Shown piece by piece: positions 56,450-64,000 of a stretch of DNA of 64,000 nucleotides. Both the position numbers and the translations under genes were made by a program. The DNA lies in the NCBI RefSeq assembly GCF_003935895.2, contig NZ_CP054058.1:682001-746000 (forward strand), read 5' to 3'. A model generated the notes under the pieces. That model searched no databases. It was not told the origin of the DNA and was given only the letters and a program-made list of their open reading frames with translations. Source of the DNA: Scandinavium goeteborgense. Its GTDB lineage: Bacteria; Pseudomonadota; Gammaproteobacteria; Enterobacterales; Enterobacteriaceae. Within the stretch, counting starts at the first letter, position 1; every line of letters starts with the position of its first letter.

Positions 56450-56950
56450 TTACTTTTCAGCCACCAGAGGGTCGCCGCAGTGCACGCAACGATAAACCGC
56501 TTCGCCGCGCAGAACGCGATTGTGGCGGCGCACGGTGAGCTGATGTTGCTGACAGCCGCAGCGATAGGGGAAGGTATTTTTGCGCACGGATTCCAGTTCG
56601 AACTGGTGCGTGCGGCGGGCGGGCACGCCGAGCACACTCTCCATCATCCACTTCCACTCTTTCCCGTGCGGGGCCACGCGACCAAAGCGTTTCCAGACCA
56701 GCAAATGCGCCAGCTCGTGCGGCACCACTTCGTCGATAAACGCCTGCTGATTTTCCATCAACAGCACGGGGTTTAGGCGGATTTCATAGTTTTCCAGCCA
56801 GGCGGTGCCTGCGGAGGTGCCGCGCTGTTGCCAGGTCAGTTTCGGTTCAGGGTATTCGCGGCCGAGCTTCAGATTCGCCTGGGCGAGATTTTCCCGCAGG
56901 CTGCGCATAACGGCTTGCTGAATGGCGATGGGGAGGCGAGGGGTTTTCAT
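56450..56950 (-). CDS. sprT: SprT family zinc metalloprotein
   Basis: 166 residues from [21 protein letters not shown]. coli length 165. Zinc-protease signature [12 protein letters not shown] (HExxH) and a C-terminal Cys-rich zinc ribbon ([20 protein letters not shown]). The eukaryotic relatives cleave DNA-protein crosslinks; bacterial substrate unproven. Follows endA oppositely spaced by 95 bp on the same strand. Confidence 0.94.
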   Translation of the reverse strand: MKTPRLPIAIQQAVMRSLRENLAQANLKLGREYPEPKLTWQQRGTSAGTAWLENYEIRLNPVLLMENQQAFIDEVVPHELAHLLVWKRFGRVAPHGKEWKWMMESVLGVPARRTHQFELESVRKNTFPYRCGCQQHQLTVRRHNRVLRGEAVYRCVHCGDPLVAEK

Positions 56951-57020
56951 AACGCAGAAGGATAGAGGAAGCAGAGGTAAAAGCAAAACGGCAATCGAAT
57001 GATTGCCGTTTTTAGTGTTT

Positions 57021-57050
57021 GCACCCTCTCCCCGTGGGAGAGGGCATCAG
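57021..57050. repeat. CCCTCTCCC-type palindromic repeat (short)
   Basis: GCACCCTCTCCCC-GT-GGGAGAGGGC palindrome just after the galP stop, between galP and sprT. Confidence 0.7.
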
Positions 57051-57062
57051 GCTGCTCGATGA

Positions 57063-58457
57063 TTAGTTATGCGCACCAATCTCGCGCAGACGACGGCCTT
57101 TCATCAGGTTGCGTTCGATGTGTTCCAGCGACACGTGTTTGGTTTCAGGAACCAGCCACAGAGTCAGGACGATGAAGAGCAGGTTCAGCCCGCCGTATAC
57201 CCAGAAGGTGTTGGCGTTGCCGAGCGAGTTCAGCATGGTCAGGAAGGTTGCACCGACAATCATGTTGGCAATCCAGTTGGTCGCGGTAGAGCAGGTGATA
57301 CCAAAATCACGCCCTTTCAGCGGCTGGATTTCCGAGCACAGAACCCAAATCAGCGGACCGGCGCTCATCGCGAAACCAACGATAAACATCAGCAGCATAC
57401 CCACCGCAAAGTACTGTGCGCTCGGGGTGTGGATGCCGTTGTGCATCATCGTGCCCAGCACGCCCATACCGACCGCCATCACCAGGAAGCCCAGCACCAG
57501 CGTCGGTTTACGACCCCATCTGTCCACCAGACCGATAGCAATAAAGGTCGCCAGCACGTTAGTCAGACCGACGATCACCGTGCCCCACATCTGTTCGGTG
57601 GTGTTGGTGTAACCCGCCAGTTCGAAGATTTTCGGCGCGTAGTACATGATGACGTTCATCCCGGTGAACTGCTGCATGACCTGCAACAGCACGCCAAGGA
57701 ACACCGCGCGGCGGAAGTTGCTGTTTTCTTTAAACAGCGCCCAGCCGGACTGCTTGATCTTCAGGCTTTCGCGGATCTCTTCCAGCTCCTGTTTCGCTTC
57801 GGCGCTGGTATCACGCAGGCGTTGCAGGACGCGTTCGGCATCGTTGAAGCGACGTTTTGCGGCGTACCAGCGCGGGCTGTCCGGCAGGAAGAACACGCCA
57901 ATCAGCAGCAGGACGGCTGGGATGATGATAACGCCGAGCATCCAGCGCCATGCGCCGCTATAACTGAACGCCGTATCGGACAGATAGGCCGCGAGAATAC
58001 CGATGGTAATCATCAGCTGATACATCGAAATCATGCTGCCGCGAATTTTCTCGGGCGCGATTTCAGACAGGTAGAGCGGCGCGGTGTATGACGCGACGCC
58101 GACGGCGAGGCCGAGCAGCACGCGTGACATCAACAGTATTTCTACGTTCGGGGCGGCAGCGGAGCACAGCGACCCGAGCACGAACAGAACCGCACCAATC
58201 ATGAGGCTCTTTTTACGCCCAAGACGATAGGAGAGCCAGCCGCTGCCGACGGCACCGACGGCGGCACCGAACATCATCGAGCTGACGACCCATTCCTGAG
58301 TGTGTGAGTCAATCTGGAAATCATGGGCGATAAACGGCAGCGCGCCGGCAATCACACCGATATCAAGGCCGAACAGTAATCCCGCCAGGGCTGCGAGAAA
58401 ACAAACAAAGAACGTGATGGCTTTGTTGGAATATCCCTGTTTTTTATTGTCAGGCAT
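57063..58457 (-). CDS. galP: galactose:H+ symporter
   Basis: 464 residues from [20 protein letters not shown], the E. coli length. Sugar porter of the major facilitator superfamily with twelve helices; family signatures [44 protein letters not shown] and [12 protein letters not shown]. Inner membrane. Preceded by adjacent CRP and GalR/GalS sites, so catabolite- and galactose-controlled. Confidence 0.96.
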   Translation of the reverse strand: MPDNKKQGYSNKAITFFVCFLAALAGLLFGLDIGVIAGALPFIAHDFQIDSHTQEWVVSSMMFGAAVGAVGSGWLSYRLGRKKSLMIGAVLFVLGSLCSAAAPNVEILLMSRVLLGLAVGVASYTAPLYLSEIAPEKIRGSMISMYQLMITIGILAAYLSDTAFSYSGAWRWMLGVIIIPAVLLLIGVFFLPDSPRWYAAKRRFNDAERVLQRLRDTSAEAKQELEEIRESLKIKQSGWALFKENSNFRRAVFLGVLLQVMQQFTGMNVIMYYAPKIFELAGYTNTTEQMWGTVIVGLTNVLATFIAIGLVDRWGRKPTLVLGFLVMAVGMGVLGTMMHNGIHTPSAQYFAVGMLLMFIVGFAMSAGPLIWVLCSEIQPLKGRDFGITCSTATNWIANMIVGATFLTMLNSLGNANTFWVYGGLNLLFIVLTLWLVPETKHVSLEHIERNLMKGRRLREIGAHN

Positions 58458-58522
58458 TATGCCCTCCAGTTGGATTATTAGTCTTATCAATGTAAAGGTT
58501 AGGTTAGGAAGGCGTGAAAAGA

Positions 58523-58538
58523 TGTGAGATAAATCACA
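58523..58538. promoter_or_regulatory. CRP site of galP
   Basis: TGTGA-GATAAA-TCACA, a perfect TGTGA-N6-TCACA dyad, 66-81 bp upstream of the galP start and next to the GalR operator. Confidence 0.85.
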
Positions 58539-58541
58539 TTG

Positions 58542-58557
58542 GTGTAATCGATTACAC
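58542..58557. promoter_or_regulatory. GalR/GalS operator of galP
   Basis: GTGTAATCGATTACAC, a perfect 16-bp palindrome matching the Gal operator consensus GTGKAANCGNTTNCAC. Confidence 0.85.
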
Positions 58558-58810
58558 TATTGTCATGTTATGTAAGTTGTTTAACTTATTATAAATCATG
58601 AGGATAGGTGTTAAAGCGAGGCGGTAAAAAAACTAAATTTCAGACTTACCTGAAATAAAATGTAACAGCAGACAAGGGTGCATCATGCAAAGCGAATATT
58701 CTCAAAAATAAGCAATGAATCCACATGTAATCGCTTTCATTAAAAAGACGTCAGAGAATTTTAGTATAGACAGCGCGGGAGAAAGGCGACGGCGTTTTGT
58801 GCAGGCAGAA

Positions 58811-58840
58811 ATGCAAAAGGCCAGCACGAGGCTGGCCTTT
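58811..58840 (-). terminator. intrinsic terminator of metK
   Basis: Minus strand AAAGGCCAGC-CTCGT-GCTGGCCTTT running into TTGCATTT, 20 bases after the metK stop. Confidence 0.85.
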
Positions 58841-58859
58841 GAAGGGCGAAAGCAACGGT

Positions 58860-60014
58860 TTATTTCAGACCGGCAGCTTCACGCAGCACGTCGGCTTTGT
58901 CGGTTTTTTCCCATGGGAAATGTTCGCGACCAAAGTGACCGTATGCAGCGGTTTCTTTGTAGATTGGGTGCAGCAGATCCAGCATCTGAATCAGGCCGTA
59001 CGGACGCAGGTCGAAGAACTCGCGTACCAGCAGGGTCAGTTGCTCAGTCGGTACTTTTTCAGTGCCGAAGGTTTCGACCATGATAGAGGTCGGTTCTGCA
59101 ACGCCGATAGCGTAGGACACCTGAATTTCACAACGGTCAGCCAGGCCTGCAGCAACAATATTTTTCGCGACATAACGTGCCGCGTACGCTGCTGAACGGT
59201 CAACTTTAGACGGATCTTTACCAGAGAACGCGCCGCCACCGTGACGAGCCATGCCGCCGTAGGTATCAACGATGATCTTACGACCGGTCAGACCGCAGTC
59301 GCCCATTGGGCCGCCGATAACGAAACGTCCGGTTGGGTTGATGAAGAATTTGGTCGCGCTGTTCAGCCACTCAGTTGGCAGAACTGGCTTGATGATTTCT
59401 TCCATCACTGCTTCCTGCAGAGATTTCTGATCGATATCTTCAGCGTGCTGAGTAGACAGAACGACTGCATCGATGCCGACGATTTTGCCGTCGTCATACT
59501 GGAAGGTTACCTGGCTTTTTGCATCCGGGCGCAGCCACGGCAAGCTGCCGTTTTTACGCACTTCAGCCTGACGCTGCACCAGACGGTGTGCGTAGGTGAT
59601 TGGCGCTGGCATCAGCACGTCGGTTTCGTTGGTGGCGTAGCCAAACATCAGGCCCTGATCGCCTGCACCCTGCTCAAGCGGGTCAGCACGGTCAACGCCC
59701 TGGTTGATATCCGGAGACTGCTTACCAATTGCGCTCAGCACTGCGCAAGAATTGGCATCAAAGCCCATATCGGAATGCACATAGCCAATTTCGCGCACCG
59801 TGTTACGGGTGATCTCTTCGATATCAACCCACGCGCTGGTGGTGATTTCACCCCCGACCATTACCATGCCGGTTTTAACGTAAGTTTCGCAAGCAACGCG
59901 CGCTTTAGGATCCTGCTCGAGGATCGCATCCAGTACGGCATCGGAGATTTGGTCAGCAATTTTGTCTGGATGCCCTTCAGATACGGACTCGGACGTAAAG
60001 AGGTGTTTTGCCAT
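58860..60014 (-). CDS. metK: S-adenosylmethionine synthetase
   Basis: 384 residues, E. coli length. Signatures [30 protein letters not shown] and [14 protein letters not shown] are intact. Makes SAM from methionine and ATP; the product is the MetJ corepressor. Start [12 protein letters not shown] is preceded by AGGTGAAATAAA. Possible MetJ boxes lie upstream. Confidence 0.98.
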   Translation of the reverse strand: MAKHLFTSESVSEGHPDKIADQISDAVLDAILEQDPKARVACETYVKTGMVMVGGEITTSAWVDIEEITRNTVREIGYVHSDMGFDANSCAVLSAIGKQSPDINQGVDRADPLEQGAGDQGLMFGYATNETDVLMPAPITYAHRLVQRQAEVRKNGSLPWLRPDAKSQVTFQYDDGKIVGIDAVVLSTQHAEDIDQKSLQEAVMEEIIKPVLPTEWLNSATKFFINPTGRFVIGGPMGDCGLTGRKIIVDTYGGMARHGGGAFSGKDPSKVDRSAAYAARYVAKNIVAAGLADRCEIQVSYAIGVAEPTSIMVETFGTEKVPTEQLTLLVREFFDLRPYGLIQMLDLLHPIYKETAAYGHFGREHFPWEKTDKADVLREAAGLK

Positions 60015-60133
60015 GTTTTATTTCACCTGGAAAGAATTTGGTTAGCGCAAACTGTTGTAGATAAAGACTTTGATAGACGTTTCGACCAAAGGCTGCAGGT
60101 AAACCTACTAACAGTCTGGGTGTTAATCAGTAT

Positions 60134-60157
60134 AGATGGATTAACATCTGGATGGCT
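60134..60157. promoter_or_regulatory. possible tandem MetJ boxes of metK
   Basis: Three adjacent 8-mers AGATGGAT, TAACATCT and GGATGGCT, each matching about five of eight met-box positions, 120-143 bp upstream of metK. Weaker than the metC boxes. Confidence 0.4.
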
Positions 60158-60159
60158 AT

Positions 60160-60670
60160 TTTAGGTCAGATATTCGCCCGATTTCCAGTTTTTTTTGAGA
60201 TGCGTCTCATCTGAGTCGCTTTTGTGCTGGAAATTTTTCCTGACAGCGGTGGAAGAGTGCACATTTTTATTTTGCTTTTTACCCCGGTTCTCGGTATAAA
60301 ACGCCGCGCGCGGCTCTCCTTAAAAGCGCACGACGAAATCTGTCGTGTCGCCACTTCCAGCCGGGTTAAGCAGTGTAATTTTTGGCTTTGGCTTGTCGCT
60401 GGCCCCGAAGGGTTGGCGTGGAGGTGATACGACATAATGAACCAGCGTTTTTTGCAGACTCAGTCATGCCATTCAGGCGTGCGTTTATACCCCTCAACCT
60501 TTTTCTCTTCGATAAATACCTGCCGAAGTTATTCCCATTCGGGCACATCTCAGGACTCCAGGGCCGGCAAGGCGCTGTGATGACGGGACTTGGGCGCTCC
60601 TGATTGTTAGGAGTTTTCTCGTGGTTTCTCCGGCGGTCCTACAAACCCCGGGCCTATGTTTTACAATGAT
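60160..60670. other. noncoding stretch between metK and yqgB-speA
   Basis: About 500 bp without a credible gene. It should contain the divergent promoters for metK and speA. A stretch GGCTTGTCGCTGGCCCCGAA near 60390-60410 resembles part of the tRNA-Phe hairpin array. No RNA gene recognised. Confidence 0.45.
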
Positions 60671-60817
60671 ATGAACATGAAACCGGTCGCGCAGGCGAAC
60701 GTTCAGCATACTCTGCTGGAAACGACGGCTGTTTATGGGTTGTTATCGCTTTGTAACATTGCGATAGTAGTCAACTGTTTTACACTTTCGACAACATTTG
60801 AGGTTCGCTATGTCTGA
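60671..60817 (+). CDS. yqgB: small protein YqgB, overlapping the speA start
   Basis: 48 codons including the first ATG ([20 protein letters not shown]); ends [16 protein letters not shown] plus a short tail. It aligns with E. coli YqgB (about 43 residues) through KPVAQ, the Y-GLLS core and IVVNCFTL. The stop TGA lies inside the first codons of speA (ATG at 60810), so the two genes overlap by eight bases. Residues ~22-40 are hydrophobic. A third-codon ATG at 60677 is an alternative start. Function unknown; a leader-peptide or translational-coupling role for speA is possible. Confidence 0.75.
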   Translation: MNMKPVAQANVQHTLLETTAVYGLLSLCNIAIVVNCFTLSTTFEVRYV

Positions 60818-62786
60818 CGACATGTCTTTTTCTTCCCCTTCGTCAGCCGGCGAGCAGGGTGTACTACGTTCCATGCAGGAGGTGGCAATGAGCTCTCAGG
60901 AAGCCAGCAAGATGCTGCGGACTTACAACATTGCCTGGTGGGGCAATAATTACTACGACGTGAATGAACTGGGTCATATCAGCGTTTGTCCCGATCCTGA
61001 TGTTCCAGACGCACGCGTAGATCTCGCTAAGCTTGTTAAAGCTCGCGAAGCGCAAGGTCAGCGACTGCCTGCATTATTCTGTTTCCCACAGATCCTGCAA
61101 CATCGCCTGCGTTCGATTAACGCCGCGTTCAAGCGTGCGCGTGAATCCTACGGTTATAACGGTGACTACTTCCTCGTTTACCCGATCAAGGTAAACCAAC
61201 ATCGCCGCGTGATTGAGTCCCTGATCCATTCGGGCGAACCACTGGGTCTGGAAGCTGGTTCCAAAGCGGAACTGATGGCGGTTCTGGCACATGCCGGAAT
61301 GACCCGCAGCGTTATTGTCTGTAACGGCTACAAAGACCGCGAATATATTCGTCTGGCACTGATCGGCGAGAAGATGGGCCACAAGGTCTATCTGGTTATC
61401 GAGAAGATGTCTGAGATTGCGCTGGTTCTGGAAGAAGCCGAGCGTCTGAACGTGACTCCGCGCCTGGGTGTGCGTGCACGTCTGGCCTCTCAGGGTTCCG
61501 GTAAATGGCAGTCATCCGGCGGCGAGAAATCCAAATTCGGGCTGGCGGCAACTCAGGTGTTGCAGCTGGTAGAAACCCTGCGCGAATGCGGTCGTCTGGA
61601 CAGCCTCCAACTGCTGCACTTCCACCTCGGTTCGCAGATGGCGAATATTCGCGATATCGCCACCGGCGTGCGTGAATCTTCCCGTTTCTACGTTGAGCTG
61701 CATAAGCTCGGCGTTAACATTCAGTGTTTCGATGTCGGCGGCGGTTTAGGTGTGGACTACGAAGGAACCCGCTCGCAGTCTGACTGCTCGGTGAACTACG
61801 GCCTGAATGAGTACGCGAATAACATTATCTGGGCTATCGGTGATGCCTGCGAAGAGAACGGTCTGCCGCATCCTACTGTGATTACCGAGTCCGGCCGCGC
61901 CGTGACCGCGCACCACACGGTGCTGGTGTCGAACATCATCGGCGTGGAGCGCAACGAATACACCACGCCAGTGGCTCCGGCGGAAGATGCGCAGCGCGCG
62001 CTGCAAAGCATGTGGGAAACCTGGCAGGAAATGCGTGAACCGGGCGGGCGTCGTTCGCTGCGCGAGTGGCTGCACGATAGCCAGATGGACCTGCATGATA
62101 TCCACACCGGCTATTCTTCCGGCACCTTTAATTTGCAGGAGCGTGCCTGGGCAGAGCAGCTTTATCTCAGCATGTGTCACGAAGTGCAGAAACAGCTCGA
62201 CCCGAGTAACCGTGCGCACCGTCCGATCATCGACGAACTGCAGGAACGTATGGCGGATAAGATTTACGTCAACTTCTCGTTGTTCCAGTCTATGCCGGAT
62301 GCGTGGGGTATCGATCAGCTGTTCCCGGTCTTGCCGCTGGAAGGGTTGAACCAGGTGCCGGAACGCCGTGCTGTGCTGCTGGATATCACCTGTGACTCCG
62401 ACGGCGCTATCGATCATTACATCGACGGCGACGGGATTGCCACCACCATGCCAATGCCGGAATACGATCCGGAGAACCCGCCAATGCTGGGCTTCTTTAT
62501 GGTCGGTGCGTACCAGGAAATTCTGGGCAACATGCATAACCTGTTCGGCGATACCGAAGCGGTGGACGTGTTTGTCTTCCCTGACGGCAGCGTGGAAGTG
62601 GAGCTTTCCGACGAAGGAGACACCGTGGCGGATATGCTGGAATACGTTCAGCTTGATCCGAAAAAACTGCTGATGCAGTTCCGTGACCAGGTAAAAGAGA
62701 CCGATCTTGACGATGCGCTGCAGCAGCAGTTCCTCGAAGAGTTTGAAGCCGGTTTGTATGGTTACACGTATCTGGAAGACGAATAA
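60810..62786 (+). CDS. speA: biosynthetic arginine decarboxylase
   Basis: 658 residues from [20 protein letters not shown], the E. coli length. Fold-type III PLP enzyme: K127 in [25 protein letters not shown] and [11 protein letters not shown]. Makes agmatine from arginine, which SpeB turns into putrescine. An N-terminal segment may act as a periplasmic-targeting region as in E. coli. GAGG at 60800-60803 is the ribosome-binding site; the upstream TTG at 60798 is not needed. Confidence 0.97.
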   Translation: MSDDMSFSSPSSAGEQGVLRSMQEVAMSSQEASKMLRTYNIAWWGNNYYDVNELGHISVCPDPDVPDARVDLAKLVKAREAQGQRLPALFCFPQILQHRLRSINAAFKRARESYGYNGDYFLVYPIKVNQHRRVIESLIHSGEPLGLEAGSKAELMAVLAHAGMTRSVIVCNGYKDREYIRLALIGEKMGHKVYLVIEKMSEIALVLEEAERLNVTPRLGVRARLASQGSGKWQSSGGEKSKFGLAATQVLQLVETLRECGRLDSLQLLHFHLGSQMANIRDIATGVRESSRFYVELHKLGVNIQCFDVGGGLGVDYEGTRSQSDCSVNYGLNEYANNIIWAIGDACEENGLPHPTVITESGRAVTAHHTVLVSNIIGVERNEYTTPVAPAEDAQRALQSMWETWQEMREPGGRRSLREWLHDSQMDLHDIHTGYSSGTFNLQERAWAEQLYLSMCHEVQKQLDPSNRAHRPIIDELQERMADKIYVNFSLFQSMPDAWGIDQLFPVLPLEGLNQVPERRAVLLDITCDSDGAIDHYIDGDGIATTMPMPEYDPENPPMLGFFMVGAYQEILGNMHNLFGDTEAVDVFVFPDGSVEVELSDEGDTVADMLEYVQLDPKKLLMQFRDQVKETDLDDALQQQFLEEFEAGLYGYTYLEDE

Positions 62787-62855
62787 AAAAGGGCGCTTGA
62801 CCCGGTCAGTATTTTGACGATACTTTGGCCTAACAAGCAGTAAAAACGAATACTT

Positions 62856-62897
62856 CCCTTCCTCGTCGGGCCTAACGACGCGGAGGGGATTTTTTTT
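62856..62897 (+). terminator. terminator-like hairpin between speA and speB
   Basis: CCCTTCCTCGTCG / CGACGCGGAGGGG arms (one mismatch or bulge) around GGCCTAA, followed by A and eight T. Located 69 bp after speA and 40 bp before speB: an attenuator-like partial terminator of the operon. Confidence 0.75.
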
Positions 62898-62937
62898 CAT
62901 CTTTTTTTCATACACGACGGTTAAAGAGGTCATTTCC

Positions 62938-63858
62938 ATGAGCACTTTGGGTCATCAGTACGACAACTCTCTGGTATCTAACGCCTTTGGTTTTCTGCGT
63001 CTGCCGCTGAACTTCCAGCCTTACGATAGCGACGCCGATTGGGTTATCACCGGTGTGCCGTTTGATGCGGCGACTTCTGGCCGTGCGGGTGGACGTCATG
63101 GTCCAGCGGCAATTCGTCAGGTGTCTACCAACCTGGCGTGGGAGCACAACCGCTTCCCGTGGAACTTCGACATGCGCGAACGTCTGAACGTCGTGGACTG
63201 CGGCGATCTGGTTTATGCGTTCGGCGATGCCCGTGACATGAGCGATAAACTGCAGGCTCACGCAGAGCGTCTGCTGGCGAATGGCAAACGCATGCTGTCC
63301 TTCGGCGGCGACCATTTCGTGACGCTGCCACTGCTGCGCGCGCACGCCAAGCACTTCGGTAAAATGGCGCTGGTGCATTTCGATGCGCATACCGATACCT
63401 ACGCGAACGGCTGCGAATTTGACCACGGCACCATGTTCTTCACCGCGCCGAAAGAAGGTCTGATCGACCCAAATCACTCCGTGCAAATTGGTATTCGTAC
63501 CGAGTTTGACAAAGACAACGGCTTTACCGTGCTGGATGCTGCACAGGTGAACGATCGCGGCGTGGACGATATTCTTGAGCAGGTGAAAAAAATCGTCGGT
63601 GATATGCCGGTGTATCTGACCTTTGATATCGACTGTCTGGATCCTGCGTTTGCGCCGGGTACCGGTACGCCGGTGATCGGCGGTCTGACGTCCGATCGTG
63701 CGATCAAACTGGTTCGTGGTCTGAAAGATCTGAACATCGTCGGTATGGACGTGGTGGAAGTGGCTCCGGCTTACGATCAGTCAGAGATCACCGCGCTGGC
63801 CGCCGCGACGTTGGCGCTTGAGATGTTGTACATCCAGGCGGCGAAGAAGGGCGAGTAA
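62938..63858 (+). CDS. speB: agmatinase
   Basis: 306 residues, E. coli length. Ureohydrolase with Mn2+ ligands in [29 protein letters not shown] and [18 protein letters not shown]. Hydrolyses agmatine to putrescine and urea. Same strand as speA, separated by the terminator-like hairpin. Confidence 0.97.
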   Translation: MSTLGHQYDNSLVSNAFGFLRLPLNFQPYDSDADWVITGVPFDAATSGRAGGRHGPAAIRQVSTNLAWEHNRFPWNFDMRERLNVVDCGDLVYAFGDARDMSDKLQAHAERLLANGKRMLSFGGDHFVTLPLLRAHAKHFGKMALVHFDAHTDTYANGCEFDHGTMFFTAPKEGLIDPNHSVQIGIRTEFDKDNGFTVLDAAQVNDRGVDDILEQVKKIVGDMPVYLTFDIDCLDPAFAPGTGTPVIGGLTSDRAIKLVRGLKDLNIVGMDVVEVAPAYDQSEITALAAATLALEMLYIQAAKKGE

Positions 63859-63878
63859 TCGGGCATTGATGTCGCGTC

Positions 63879-63967
63879 TCCCCCTCACCCCGGCCCTCTC
63901 CCTCAGGGAGAGGGAGACCTTCGGCCTGATCCCCTCGCCCCTTTGGGGAGAGGGTTAGGGTGAGGGG
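63879..63967. repeat. CCCTCTCCC-type palindromic intergenic repeat (double)
   Basis: TCCCCCTCACCCCGGCCCTC and CCTCAGGGAGAGGGAG, then CCCCTCGCCCCTTTGGGGAG and GTTAGGGTGAGGGG. Fills most of the space after speB. Confidence 0.78.
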
Positions 63968-63982
63968 AAAAGGGCGCGTGTC

Positions 63983-64000
63983 TTACTTAATCCCATCCGC
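63983..64000 (-). CDS. 3' end of a minus-strand gene (cut by window edge)
   Basis: Six codons only, ending ADGIK and a TAA stop at 63983-63985. In E. coli loiP (a metallopeptidase) and tktA lie next to speB, so the M48 peptidase is a guess from location; the sequence is too short to identify. Confidence 0.4.
   Translation of the reverse strand, partial: ADGIK

Larger units (their letters stand above)
58458..58859. promoter_or_regulatory. galP promoter region and metK 3' region
   Basis: No gene in about 400 bp. The left third holds the CRP and GalR sites of galP (58523-58557). The middle (58560-58790) is AT-rich with nothing else recognised. The right end has the metK terminator. Confidence 0.6.

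Noticed and set aside
60390..60412. Second copy of the tRNA-Phe hairpin array near speA
   Set aside because: GGCTTGTCGCTGGCCCCGAA resembles part of the array but only for about 20 bases with gaps; no other hairpins follow.
61746..62945. 399-codon frame opposite speA
   Set aside because: Antisense shadow of speA, with no start signal or recognisable domain.

Overview
This window is chromosomal DNA from a member of the Enterobacteriaceae. The gene content and order match the E. coli parC to speB part of the chromosome (qseB, ygiW, parC, plsC, ftsP, ygiQ, dkgA, yqhD, yqhC, yghB, metC, exbBD, yghZ, yghX, yghU, then pheV, speC, nupG, mltC, yggX, mutY, trmB, yggL, yggN, hemW to yggS, yggR, ruvX, yqgE, gshB, rsmE, endA, sprT, galP, metK, speA, speB). 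Lineage-specific insertions and a family of CCCTCTCCC palindromic intergenic repeats set it apart from E. coli. An Enterobacter/Lelliottia/Leclercia-like genus is my inference; the species cannot be read from this window.

Layout. 1-14.9 kb is conserved core: the two-component regulator QseB (cut by the window edge), the periplasmic OB-fold protein YgiW, topoisomerase IV subunit A, PlsC, the divisome protein FtsP, radical SAM protein YgiQ, the aldehyde-detoxifying pair DkgA/YqhD with its regulator YqhC, DedA protein YghB, MetC with MetJ boxes, and the TonB-energising ExbB/ExbD pair behind a likely Fur box. 15-23 kb is enriched in signalling genes: a six-helix chemoreceptor, three unrecognised small proteins, YghZ, a dienelactone hydrolase, a classical chemoreceptor and a PAS-GGDEF diguanylate cyclase whose 3' end overlaps the chemoreceptor. 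24.1-29.6 kb is a complete peptide-type ABC importer operon, with a strikingly long RNA hairpin between the binding-protein gene and the first permease gene. 29.6-32.6 kb holds a LysR regulator divergent from an aldehyde dehydrogenase, and a DsbA-fold protein.

32.6-35.1 kb is an AT-richer accessory patch abutting tRNA-Phe (pheV). It holds an HExxH protein of the Rhs/T6SS-associated type, a small lipoprotein that looks like its immunity partner, a frameshifted hcp gene, about 430 bp without a gene, and a 62-bp direct repeat carrying the tRNA 3' end on both sides of an array of five small hairpins. 35.4-48.5 kb returns to core: polyamine synthesis (speC), nucleoside uptake, cell-wall lysis, oxidative-damage repair and tRNA modification, interrupted by a 51-bp triple tandem repeat and a DUF559 gene. 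48.5-52.7 kb is a second insertion relative to E. coli, between yggR and ruvX: an FAD-dependent oxidoreductase, an IclR-type regulator, about 520 bp of AT-rich DNA and a CsgD-like LuxR regulator. 52.8-64 kb is core again and ends with galP (CRP and GalR sites), metK (possible MetJ sites), the tiny gene yqgB overlapping speA, speA, a terminator-like hairpin and speB.

Systems that work together: speA-speB and speC give the two routes to putrescine; metK, metC and their MetJ sites belong to the methionine regulon; mutY-yggX-mltC-nupG, yggS-yggT-yggU-rdgB-hemW and endA-rsmE-gshB-yqgE-ruvX are tight co-directional operons. The best candidates for new biology are the tRNA-Phe tail repeat with its hairpin array, the T6SS-like toxin/immunity/hcp remnant next to it, the long intercistronic hairpin in the ABC operon, the uncharacterised trio beside the first chemoreceptor, and the CsgD paralogue.
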